A program made the translations under genes and the position numbers. The notes under the pieces were generated by a model. That model saw only the letters and a list, made by a program, of their open reading frames with translations, searched no databases and was not told the origin of the DNA. Positions 1-5,344 of a stretch of 7,802 bases of DNA are shown piece by piece. The first letter of the stretch is position 1. Each line of letters begins with the position of its first letter. This stretch comes from Deltaproteobacteria bacterium (GTDB lineage: Bacteria; Desulfobacterota; Desulfobacteria; Desulfobacterales; SURF-15): NCBI GenBank assembly GCA_024644775.1, contig JAHEHB010000099.1, positions 1-7,802 on the forward strand. Direction: 5' to 3'.

Positions 1-230
1 GAAACGCCAAAGATCTCGTCGCTTAAACCCAATGAAAACAAATTTTCCGTATGCGCCCCATACAGCGAGATAATCCGTTGGAAGGGACGGGGCACGGTAA
101 TCTTCCTGCCGGCCTGATCCACCACCACGTTCGAACCCTCAACACGAAATGCCACTGTTACATTTGCAAAGAACAAAGGGATCAATAGGGTGGTGAGTAG
201 ACTTATATTAAATAATTTTCTTTTCATCAT
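1..230 (-). CDS. btuF: Periplasmic corrinoid-binding protein of a B12 ABC transporter, N-terminal part only
   Basis: This gene runs off the left edge, so only about 76 N-terminal residues are visible. They show a signal peptide (basic MMKRK, then a hydrophobic stretch LFNISLLTTLLIPLFF ending near NVTVA), then the typical start of a periplasmic binding protein: VDQAGRKITVPRPFQRIISL, followed by an alanine-histidine-threonine-glutamate stretch and GLSDEIFGV. This matches the entry to the PF01497 fold used by BtuF, FepB and FhuD. The protein would capture ligand in the periplasm and deliver it to the permease. It is the third gene of the riboswitch-controlled unit, 23 bp after btuD, so cobalamin or another corrinoid is the likely ligand. 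That inference rests on the riboswitch, since the family also binds iron siderophores and haem. Two adjacent in-frame ATGs (230 and 227) are possible starts, and neither has a strong Shine-Dalgarno sequence, which suggests coupling to btuD translation. Confidence 0.8.
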   Translation of the reverse strand, partial: MMKRKLFNISLLTTLLIPLFFANVTVAFRVEGSNVVVDQAGRKITVPRPFQRIISLYGAHTENLFSLGLSDEIFGV

Positions 231-253
231 ATATTAGATGCGGATGGAAGCGA

Positions 254-1027
254 TTATCGTTTAAAAACAATCTGATTCGCGTTCGCATAGGGCTCAAAAT
301 GGATCTTTGACTCTACGTTAAAGACCGAACGTATCGTATCGGGCGTTAAGATATCGCCAACAGGTCCGCTGGCGCTTACTCTCCCTTTTTTTATAAATAT
401 AAGTTCATCACAAAACATGGTAGCCAGGTTTATATTCTGCATCACGGCAATGACTGTCTTGCCATGCTTTTCTGTTCCGTTCTTTACGATGCTTAACAGG
501 CTCAGCGCATGATTGATATCCAGATTTGATGTCGCTTCATCAAGAATCAGATAAGGAGTATTCTGGGCAAGGGCTCTGGCGATAATGACACGCTGTCGTT
601 CCCCCCCGCTCAACTCCGTTATGTATCGATTTTTGAATTCCGCTGTTTCTGTTTTATTCATGATGTCCTGAACCATATGAACATCTGTTGAAGTGGGTCG
701 TGAAAATCGAGGAATATACGGATAGCGACCCATCATGACGACTTCGTCTGCTTTAAACGGAAAGTTGATATAAAAATTTTGAGGCACCAAAGCGATCTCT
801 CTCGACAATGTCCGTCTCGAATAAGCAGTAAGATCTCTTCCCTTATAGCAGATGTTACCGGAGGTAGGGTGTCGATGCCTGACCAGCAGATCGAGTAGTG
901 TGCTTTTGCCGCAACCGTTTGGCCCAATAACCCCGTAAAATTTTCCCGGGCTCACGGACAAAGATAAACCATCGATGGCTTTTTTTTCTTTGTAGAAAAA
1001 GGTGATATTGTTGATTTCAAACGCCAT
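254..1027 (-). CDS. btuD: Vitamin B12 ABC transporter ATPase, FecE/BtuD family, with a Gln in the switch position
   Basis: A 257-residue ATPase that would power the BtuC permease at the cytoplasmic face. The motifs are in order: Walker A GPNGCGKST (35-43), Q-loop Gln83, signature LSGGERQR (139-146), Walker B YLILDE with catalytic Glu164, D-loop SNLD (167-170). The length and the RYPYIPRF region fit the siderophore/B12 (FecE, BtuD) branch. The switch region reads AVMQNINLA, where the family normally has a histidine-aspartate pair (HDLN or HDIN). The codon is CAG at 437-439, one base from a His codon. The reading frame is open upstream to 1090, but MAFEINNITF at 1027 is the better start: it aligns with family N-termini, has AAGGG about 10 bp upstream, and begins 4 bp after the btuC stop instead of overlapping btuC. 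Cobalamin as substrate is inferred from the upstream riboswitch; a siderophore is the main alternative. Confidence 0.9.
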   Translation of the reverse strand: MAFEINNITFFYKEKKAIDGLSLSVSPGKFYGVIGPNGCGKSTLLDLLVRHRHPTSGNICYKGRDLTAYSRRTLSREIALVPQNFYINFPFKADEVVMMGRYPYIPRFSRPTSTDVHMVQDIMNKTETAEFKNRYITELSGGERQRVIIARALAQNTPYLILDEATSNLDINHALSLLSIVKNGTEKHGKTVIAVMQNINLATMFCDELIFIKKGRVSASGPVGDILTPDTIRSVFNVESKIHFEPYANANQIVFKR

Positions 1028-1031
1028 TGAT

Positions 1032-2066
1032 CTACCCTTGAGCGGTGAACTGTCGCTTACGAAAAATATAACAAAAGAACGGGCCGCCAATTAGGGCAGT
1101 GAGAACCCCGATTGGAATCTCAGCCGGTAGGATTGCCCGCGTCACGGTGTCGGCACACAACAGCAGTATGGCACCCGAAAGCAAAGATACCGGAACCAGT
1201 TTCCGGTTATCGGGGCCCGTTAGAAATCGCATCATATGTGGAACCAAAAGCCCCACAAAACCAATGATTCCGGAAACAGAAACACAGATGGCCGTCACAA
1301 GGGATGCGGTTATCAAGAGTATCACCGGAACCAGTTTGGTATCTACTCCAAGGGAAGCGGCGGTTCGGTTGCCCAGGGACATGAGGTTTAAATCCCGAGC
1401 AAATAAGGTAAAAATCAAAAATCCGATGGTGACAAACGAAAATGTCAACATCACGTCTGTCCAAGTCTTTGAGCCGAAACTTCCCATCAACCAAAAAATA
1501 ATAACGGATACCTGCTCATCTGCGATGTATTTTAAAAAACTAATGCCCGCCGATAATATGGCAGCCACAATGATCCCAGAGAGTATTAAATTGTTTGAAG
1601 AAAGCCCGCCTCCGGTAGCGGAAAGGTAGATAACAAAAATCAGTGTGCCTGCAGCACCGATAAACGCAAACAGCGGCACTGAATATGTCCCCAAAAAACC
1701 GACATTGAATAAAATCGCAAGGGATGCGCCAAAGGCAGCACCTGCAGACACGCCCAAGGTGTACGGATCCGCCAGTGGATTCAGAAGAATTCCCTGAAAA
1801 ACAACCCCGGATATGGCAAGTCCCCCCCCCACGATGGCTGCGGTGAGAATTCGAGGAAGCCGCACATCGCTGACCACAACCGGAAAAATCGAGTCCATCC
1901 CGGAAGGAGACGGATCCCCACCGGATATCTTGGCAATGATAATCTTTGCCACATCCGAAAAAGGGATCTTCAAATATCCCATTCCAGCCGAGACGATTAC
2001 AATTCCAAACAGCACCGTGACCAACAGTAGTATTTGAACACTTAATGGCTGGAGGCTGCGATACAT
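1032..2066 (-). CDS. btuC: Vitamin B12 ABC transporter permease, FecCD/BtuC family
   Basis: A 344-residue, very hydrophobic inner-membrane protein of the BtuC/FecCD family, which forms a homodimeric channel with about ten transmembrane helices per subunit. Family landmarks are visible: VRLPRILTAAIVGGGLAISG early (about 68-87), QGILLNPLADPYTLGVSAGA just after it, and the C-terminal block VGLLVPHMMR (271-280), the GPDNRKLVPVS loop that contacts the ATPase, and PIGVLTALIGGPFFCY (about 318-333). Length is normal and no break is seen. The start at 2066 is preceded by GAGAGA with 5 bp spacing. It is the first gene of the unit: the terminator hairpin lies 20 bp upstream and the cobalamin riboswitch about 135 bp upstream, so expression should fall when adenosylcobalamin or a related corrinoid is plentiful. 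btuD follows after 4 bp. Confidence 0.93.
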   Translation of the reverse strand: MYRSLQPLSVQILLLVTVLFGIVIVSAGMGYLKIPFSDVAKIIIAKISGGDPSPSGMDSIFPVVVSDVRLPRILTAAIVGGGLAISGVVFQGILLNPLADPYTLGVSAGAAFGASLAILFNVGFLGTYSVPLFAFIGAAGTLIFVIYLSATGGGLSSNNLILSGIIVAAILSAGISFLKYIADEQVSVIIFWLMGSFGSKTWTDVMLTFSFVTIGFLIFTLFARDLNLMSLGNRTAASLGVDTKLVPVILLITASLVTAICVSVSGIIGFVGLLVPHMMRFLTGPDNRKLVPVSLLSGAILLLCADTVTRAILPAEIPIGVLTALIGGPFFCYIFRKRQFTAQG

Positions 2067-2086
2067 ATCTCTCTCATTTGCCGTCT

Positions 2087-2127
2087 AAAATTAAAAAACC
2101 CTTCAAACCGTTTCGGCTTGAAGGGTT
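2087..2127 (-). terminator. Intrinsic terminator, likely expression platform of the cobalamin riboswitch
   Basis: Read on the minus strand, a perfect 10-bp stem AACCCTTCAA / TTGAAGGGTT (arms 2118-2127 and 2097-2106) encloses a smaller CCG/CGG hairpin. It is followed directly by TTTTAATTTT (2096-2087). It lies between the riboswitch aptamer and btuC on the same strand, where a transcription-attenuating terminator is expected, and not at the end of a gene. The competing antiterminator pairing was not resolved by eye. Confidence 0.85.
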
Positions 2128-2200
2128 GCACCCAGTTTTCTTTACCCCGCCAGATGATCGGCATTAACATTGTTTACCGCAATGAAATGACACACACTTT

Positions 2201-2395
2201 CAGGCAGGTCTTCTGGCTTACGGATAACCCTACTGGCTGCGCCTTCCCATCCCGTTTTTATAGAATCCTCTCACACCCTTGCGGGCGCGAGATCCCTTCT
2301 ACGGAACAGTGGTTTGTTGCAGTTTTCGTACCCGATTACAGCGGCGGGACCACTCCCGATTCCCACGGGATTCCCTATTAAGCTTACGCACCTGT
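2201..2395 (-). promoter_or_regulatory. Cobalamin (B12) riboswitch aptamer
   Basis: The minus-strand RNA shows the conserved landmarks of the cobalamin riboswitch (Rfam RF00174 class) in order: AGGTGC near 2393, TAATAGGGAA (2380-2371), a CCCGTGGGAATCGGGAG hairpin, GGTCCCGCCGCTGTAA, CCACTGTTCC, GGGAAGGCGCAGCCAGTAGG, and finally the B12 box AAGCCAGAAGACCTGCC ending at 2203. It starts within about 10 bp of the expected transcription start of the promoter at 2403-2432, and it leads through a terminator hairpin into btuC. Binding of adenosylcobalamin or a related corrinoid should favour termination and shut down the transporter genes. Between B12 box and terminator a small CATTG/CAATG hairpin (2168-2184) is also visible. 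Confidence 0.95.
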
Positions 2396-2402
2396 AATGA
2401 GA

Positions 2403-2432
2403 ATTATAAAGATAAACAGACGCTACTGTCAA
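2403..2432 (-). promoter_or_regulatory. Sigma70-type promoter of the riboswitch-btuCDF unit
   Basis: On the minus strand a perfect TTGACA (2432-2427) and a perfect TATAAT (2408-2403) are separated by 18 bp. Transcription would start near 2396, at the 5' edge of the riboswitch aptamer. The consensus hexamers indicate a strong basal promoter, with control left to the riboswitch. Confidence 0.85.
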
Positions 2433-2483
2433 TATTTGTTTTTCGGCCCCTTTGACCCAAACAAAGATAAAGTCAATTTTACA

Positions 2484-2506
2484 CCCCCCTCAATCCCTCC
2501 CTCCCC
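2484..2506 (-). other. G-quadruplex-capable G-rich tract
   Basis: The minus strand reads GGGG-A-GGG-A-GGG-ATTGA-GGGGGG, four G-runs with loops of 1, 1 and 5 bases, which meets the usual G4 pattern. It sits between the cbiO stop codon and the btu promoter. Whether it folds or has a role is unknown; it may simply belong to the low-complexity spacer. Confidence 0.5.
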
Positions 2507-2512
2507 GGGGAA

Positions 2513-2544
2513 GGAAGCTAGGAAGCTGGGAGGCTCTTGAGGCC
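2513..2544. repeat. 8-bp imperfect tandem repeat
   Basis: Consecutive octamers GGAAGCTA, GGAAGCTG, GGAGGCTC and the diverged TTGAGGCC. The last part forms a small GAGGC/GCCTC hairpin (2530-2546). It lies in the spacer after cbiO. Unit length and drift resemble the octamer block at 3435-3474, though the unit sequence differs. Confidence 0.6.
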
Positions 2545-2611
2545 TCAACCCCTCCGACGTGGCTGGGTTTTGGACACAACGGTAATAAAAAAACGTTACG
2601 CTCATAAAAGC

Positions 2612-3340
2612 CTAATCATGTTCGTGAGGACGGGCGCCGTGGGGGTGAGCATGGACATGCTGGTGCATTTCAACGTCCCCATCTGTTATGAGTTTTCCGT
2701 TTTCCATAAAGTAAATGCCATTGGTCGTGCTGTCGAGAAAATCGAGATCATGTGAAATTAAAATAAAGGAGAGATCGATATCGGATAGAATCGCTCGAAT
2801 GTTTTCTTTTGTTTTATCATCAAGGCCGGTGGCCGGCTCATCAAGGAGAAGAACTTCCGGCGCCATAGCAAGCACGGTGGCCAATGAAACGAGCCGCTTT
2901 TCTCCTCCCGATAATTTGTAGGTGATCCGATCTTCAAATCCCAAGAGCCCTAAAAACTGAAGCGTCTTACGGGCAGCCTCCATGGCTTCATCTCGAGATT
3001 TTCCTAAATTCAAGGGACCAAACGCCACATCTTCAATCACAGTGGGATTAAACAATTGGTCATCGGAATCCTGAAACAACATGCCGATTCGTCTGCGTAC
3101 CGGCACAAAATCTTTTTCAGTCGTTATTGACTCTCCAAAGATTTCAATGCTGCCCGAACCGGGCGCCAAGAGCCCCATGATGATATGAAACAGCGTGGTC
3201 TTTCCACTGCCGTTCGGTCCTATCAACCCGATACGATTGCCTCGAAAAAATTCCAGGTTAACCGTATCCAAGACTTGCCTGCCACCGGGATAGGCATAGG
3301 AAATATTTTTAAGAGATATCAGTGGATCTTTTTCTTCCAT
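2612..3340 (-). CDS. cbiO: Cobalt/nickel ECF-transporter ATPase CbiO with a histidine-rich tail
   Basis: A complete 242-residue ABC ATPase of the energy-coupling-factor (CbiO/NikO/EcfA) type. Motifs: aromatic YAYPGG near 16-21, Walker A GPNGSGKTT (41-49), Q-loop LFQDSDDQLF with Gln90, which is the CbiO-type Q-loop signature, VAFGPLNLG (106-113), signature LSGGEKRL (143-150), Walker B VLLLDE (163-168) and switch His197 in ISHDLD. The C-terminus (225-242) holds seven histidines in 16 residues, mostly every second position, a plausible Co2+ or Ni2+ binding tail. The family drives metal uptake together with a CbiM/NikM-type S component and the membrane protein CbiQ/NikQ. Neither is present here: the 700 bp upstream contain repeats and mobile debris, and the genes downstream encode a different transporter class. 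GGAAGG lies about 14 bp before the start, further than ideal, and no nearer in-frame start exists. Metal specificity cannot be decided from the ATPase. Confidence 0.9.
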   Translation of the reverse strand: MEEKDPLISLKNISYAYPGGRQVLDTVNLEFFRGNRIGLIGPNGSGKTTLFHIIMGLLAPGSGSIEIFGESITTEKDFVPVRRRIGMLFQDSDDQLFNPTVIEDVAFGPLNLGKSRDEAMEAARKTLQFLGLLGFEDRITYKLSGGEKRLVSLATVLAMAPEVLLLDEPATGLDDKTKENIRAILSDIDLSFILISHDLDFLDSTTNGIYFMENGKLITDGDVEMHQHVHAHPHGARPHEHD

Positions 3341-3434
3341 AATGATTACACTAACCTTCCATCAATAAAGTCTCGAAAAATCTACAACCAATTGATATTA
3401 TGTTTTTTTCTGCATCTGTTACTTGCGGTGCAGC
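3341..3434. other. Upstream region of cbiO, no recognisable element
   Basis: No open gene end, clear promoter or riboswitch was found directly upstream of cbiO. All frames read toward cbiO are interrupted, so a preceding cbiQ does not abut it. A CTGCA/TGCAG pair (3411-3434) could form a weak hairpin. The cbiO promoter may lie further upstream or have been displaced by the repeats. Confidence 0.4.
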
Positions 3435-3474
3435 ATGGAATAATGGAACAATGGAATGATGGAATATTGGATAT
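3435..3474. repeat. 8-bp short tandem repeat, ATGGAAYN units
   Basis: Four head-to-tail octamers ATGGAATA, ATGGAACA, ATGGAATG, ATGGAATA (3435-3466) and a diverged fifth TTGGATAT. First of three adjacent short tandem repeat blocks in this intergenic stretch. Confidence 0.85.
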
Positions 3475-3512
3475 AGATCAATACCGTGAGCAGCATCCAT
3501 AAGTTGCATCTC

Positions 3513-3554
3513 TTTAACCTTTAACCTTGGCCCTTTAACCTTGAACCTGGAACC
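3513..3554. repeat. 7-bp short tandem repeat, TTTAACC units
   Basis: Six consecutive heptamers in exact register: TTTAACC, TTTAACC, TTGGCCC, TTTAACC, TTGAACC, TGGAACC. The unit drifts but the 7-bp phase is never lost. Seven is not a codon multiple and no gene spans it. Confidence 0.85.
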
Positions 3555-3569
3555 GATCAGTTTGGGAAT

Positions 3570-3618
3570 CAGTATCCAGTATCTCTTAACCAGTATCCAG
3601 TATCAAGTATCGAGTTCA
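3570..3618. repeat. 7-bp short tandem repeat, CAGTATC units
   Basis: Seven heptamers in register: CAGTATC twice, TCTTAAC, CAGTATC twice, AAGTATC, GAGTTCA. The interposed TCTTAAC resembles the TTTAACC unit of the preceding block, suggesting that the two families are related or have exchanged units. There are no unique spacers of CRISPR length. Confidence 0.85.
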
Positions 3619-3634
3619 AATTTTTACCATCAAG

Positions 3635-3800
3635 TGGGCTGGTCAAGTAAAAAAAGACACCCTGTTAAGCCGCCCTGGCCAGATTAGAATTCTTTTCAAA
3701 TTCATTTGGCGTTTTGTATCCAAGATAGGAATGGAGCCGATTGCTGTTGTAGAACATTTCGATGTAATCAAATACATCTCGTCTCGCTTCATCCCTTGTA
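3635..3800 (-). pseudogene. 3' remnant of an IS3-family transposase (OrfB) and its IS end
   Basis: From 3799 down to the TAA at 3665-3667 the minus strand encodes 44 residues: TRDEARRDVFDYIEMFYNSN, then RLHSYLGYKTPNEFE and a short polar tail NSNLARAA. This is the characteristic C-terminal end of IS3-family OrfB transposases (YIEMFYN, RLHSYLGY, TPNEFE), whose DDE catalytic core and OrfA are missing here. Beyond the stop, TGGGCTGGTCAAGT (from 3635) through GACACC near 3661 may be the right inverted repeat of the old element; this is less certain. The relic is abruptly bounded at 3800/3801 by the inverted repeat of a second element. The frame stays open for some 17 more codons into that repeat (to 3848), so the exact border of IS3-derived sequence is uncertain. 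Confidence 0.85.
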
Positions 3801-4060
3801 GGCCAAACGGAAACATAGCTGCGATATTGTATCACATAACTTCCCTTTTATAATTCAACCTGGCATTTTCCTCGTTTTTATAGCATTTCGACCTCGATTT
3901 AGCCCATTTTCACTCGATTTTAGGTGAAATATATTTGATTTTATCCGTTTTTTGAAAATTTTTACCCACATCTTGAAAATAGATAAAAAGAATAATATGG
4001 CTTAAAATCATTGAGTTATAATCAAGTGATACAATATCGCAGCTATGTTTCCGTTGGGCC
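3801..4060. mobile_element. 260-bp MITE-like element with 35-bp terminal inverted repeats
   Basis: The ends 3801-3835 (starting GGCCAAACGGAAACATAGC) and 4026-4060 are inverted copies that differ at one of 35 positions. Both ends are flanked by TA (3799-3800 and 4061-4062), as expected for a TA target duplication of the IS630/Tc1-mariner type. The interior (about 190 bp) is AT-rich, has no open gene, and holds further dyads: TTATAATTCAA near 3848-3858 against TTGAGTTATAA near 4011-4021, and TTTCAC/GTGAAA at 3908-3929. Size, long inverted repeats, lack of a gene and TA flanks fit a non-autonomous miniature element mobilised in trans. A two-base duplication is weak evidence, so a simple inverted duplication of IS-derived sequence remains possible. 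Confidence 0.75.
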
Positions 4061-4842
4061 TATCTGTCCCCTTTCATGAAAGAATATGGGAGGAATGATA
4101 CTGGATCAACTTCCGCGATAACTTTGGCCTTAAGCATGGAAAAATCACTTATTGTATATACTGCGCCCAGCACCCTCACAATCTCAATCTCTACCCAGGG
4201 ATCGAAATCCGATGATTGCACCACAACCTCAGCCTCCCCGATTTCTCTTGATTTCTGATGAGTTTCCAACTCTCCCCTGACAAGGTGTGGGCTATAGTCG
4301 AATGAGTTCCAATCAGGTGAAAAGGAATATTTAAAGTTGTAGTATACGGCATTAACTCTGGAGACATTGATTTTATCGAAGATCTCCTGAGCGTCTGGGG
4401 AATTAAATTTACCAGACAGATTCGCCCTAACCTCAAAAAAGCGAATACCATGACGTTCTGTCCACCCGCTGACATTATCGCCTTCCCTATTCAATTTAAT
4501 TGTTCCGATTTTTTTTGGGAAACCGAAGGTTTCACGCCCACCAATAAGAGCCATGTCGTTGGTAACCGGCATGGAAAGACAATATAAACCCTCAATGTCA
4601 TTGAATTTGGCTCTTAGAAAGAGTGCGCCTTCCAAATAAGGTTTCCCCCAATTTGTTCGAGGGAAATTGCTCACATAAGCGGTTACAATGGGCAAATCGG
4701 CAGGCATAAGTGGTGGTGGTAGCAACCGTTCAACAACTTCCCGCTTCGTTTCCCATAGAACTGTAAGGATTTCAGCATCAAAGAAATCGAATGTTTTCAG
4801 GACACGTTTCTCAATTTCTTCACTTGATTTTATAAATCCCAT
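4060..4842 (-). CDS. Acetoacetate decarboxylase family protein
   Basis: A 260-residue protein of the acetoacetate decarboxylase (ADC, PF06314) family. ADC makes acetone and CO2 from acetoacetate through a Schiff base on a lysine. The active-site stretch is intact: GGRETFGFPKKIG, with Lys110-Lys111 matching the Lys115-Lys116 pair of the Clostridium acetobutylicum enzyme, Lys110 being the expected nucleophile, and Arg103-Glu104 just before it. Flanking family features are LPPPL near 41-45 and GLYCLSMPV near 85-93. The start at 4842 has an excellent GGGAGG 7 bp upstream. The TAG stop straddles the border of the MITE-like element, whose terminal G completes it, so the native C-terminus may have been slightly different. 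Superfamily members include decarboxylases of other beta-keto acids and unrelated lyases, so the substrate is not certain. A nearby acyl-CoA synthetase fragment hints at former acyl or ketone metabolism around it. Confidence 0.88.
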   Translation of the reverse strand: MGFIKSSEEIEKRVLKTFDFFDAEILTVLWETKREVVERLLPPPLMPADLPIVTAYVSNFPRTNWGKPYLEGALFLRAKFNDIEGLYCLSMPVTNDMALIGGRETFGFPKKIGTIKLNREGDNVSGWTERHGIRFFEVRANLSGKFNSPDAQEIFDKINVSRVNAVYYNFKYSFSPDWNSFDYSPHLVRGELETHQKSREIGEAEVVVQSSDFDPWVEIEIVRVLGAVYTISDFSMLKAKVIAEVDPVSFLPYSFMKGDR

Positions 4843-5238
4843 GATAAACCTCCCTTTATTAAAACATTTTTAGCTCTGATTAAAAGAGAAATTTCACGCT
4901 ATAACCAGCTACATTTATTGGAAAAGACGGTTCTGACTATATGGAAGAAGATCTAATTTATTTCAAGTAATTTATAAACAATTCAATTCGTGTGGGTCAA
5001 ATGGAATAAGAATATGAAGAAATCTTGAAGGAGGGGTGTTAGGAGCAACGGTACAAAAAACCGAAATAAGGGCCAACATTTCACTTCAGCATAAACCATT
5101 TTTTAGTCCAATTCCTTTTCTAATGGGCTTTCAGGCAAGTATAGCGGTCGTAAACTGCCATCTTGAATAGATTCCGATATGGTAAAATTGTAACGCCCGA
5201 GAAATTTAATGTGTCTGTGTAAAAAGGGCTTGAGTCTT
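4843..5238. other. 396-bp spacer without an intact gene
   Basis: AT-rich sequence upstream of the decarboxylase gene. It holds the decarboxylase ribosome binding site (complement of 4850-4855). I saw no convincing promoter hexamer pair and no RNA gene. On the plus strand AAGGAGG (5028-5034) precedes a GTG-started frame of about 44 codons ending at a TAG near 5167; its end FLMGFQASIAVVNCHLE only faintly recalls the N-terminal domain of acyl-CoA synthetases, so this spacer may be the decayed 5' part of the gene fragment that follows. Confidence 0.4.
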
Positions 5239-5319
5239 GATATCGCCTTTATCCTTTACACAGCCGGGACTACAGGCCGACCGAAAGGCGTGTTATTATC
5301 ACACTCAAAATTGGATTTA
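5239..5319 (+). pseudogene. Fragment of an AMP-binding acyl-CoA synthetase, cut by the insertion sequence
   Basis: In the frame beginning at 5239 the plus strand encodes DIAFILYTAGTTGRPKGV followed by LLSHSKLDL. ILYTAGTTGRPK satisfies the AMP-binding signature of the ANL superfamily (acyl-CoA synthetases, ligases), the P-loop that holds ATP phosphate, and the preceding DIAFI and following GVLLSH are also typical of fatty acyl-CoA synthetases. The frame is closed upstream by TAA at 5191-5193, only about 16 codons earlier, and the downstream half is replaced at 5320 by the terminal repeat of the insertion sequence. A full gene would need about 500 codons, so this is a remnant. It is the only gene-like segment on the plus strand outside the IS. 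Joining 5319 to 7595 keeps the frame open for 29 more codons, but that sequence is not clearly recognisable. Confidence 0.7.
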
Positions 5320-5344
5320 GAGACCATTCCAAAACGGGGGCTAA
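5320..5344. repeat. Left terminal inverted repeat of the insertion sequence
   Basis: Exact inverted match to 7570-7594 over 25 bp; the match stops at both outer borders. The transposase stop codon TAG (complement of 5341-5343) is inside this repeat. Confidence 0.95.

Noticed and set aside
1028..1090. Longer btuD start at 1090 (21 extra residues)
   Set aside because: It would overlap the btuC coding end by about 59 bp, has no family counterpart, and the ATG at 1027 has a ribosome binding site and the right N-terminus.
1099..2037. Plus-strand frames opposite btuC, and a second minus-strand frame at 1207-1494
   Set aside because: They are shadows of a strongly conserved permease gene and their translations show no family features.
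2118..2381. Open plus-strand frame of 87 codons
   Set aside because: It is antisense to the cobalamin riboswitch and terminator, whose conserved RNA motifs explain this sequence; the translation resembles no protein.
2545..2611. Intrinsic terminator after cbiO
   Set aside because: A T7 run is present on the minus strand after a GTAA/TTAC dyad, but no stable GC-rich stem precedes it.
3435..3618. CRISPR array
   Set aside because: Repeats are 7-8 bp, directly adjacent, without unique spacers of 25-40 bp.
5028..5169. Small plus-strand gene starting with GTG after AAGGAGG
   Set aside because: The spacing between AAGGAGG and the GTG is too short, the 44-codon product matches no known family, and only its tail faintly resembles an acyl-CoA synthetase.
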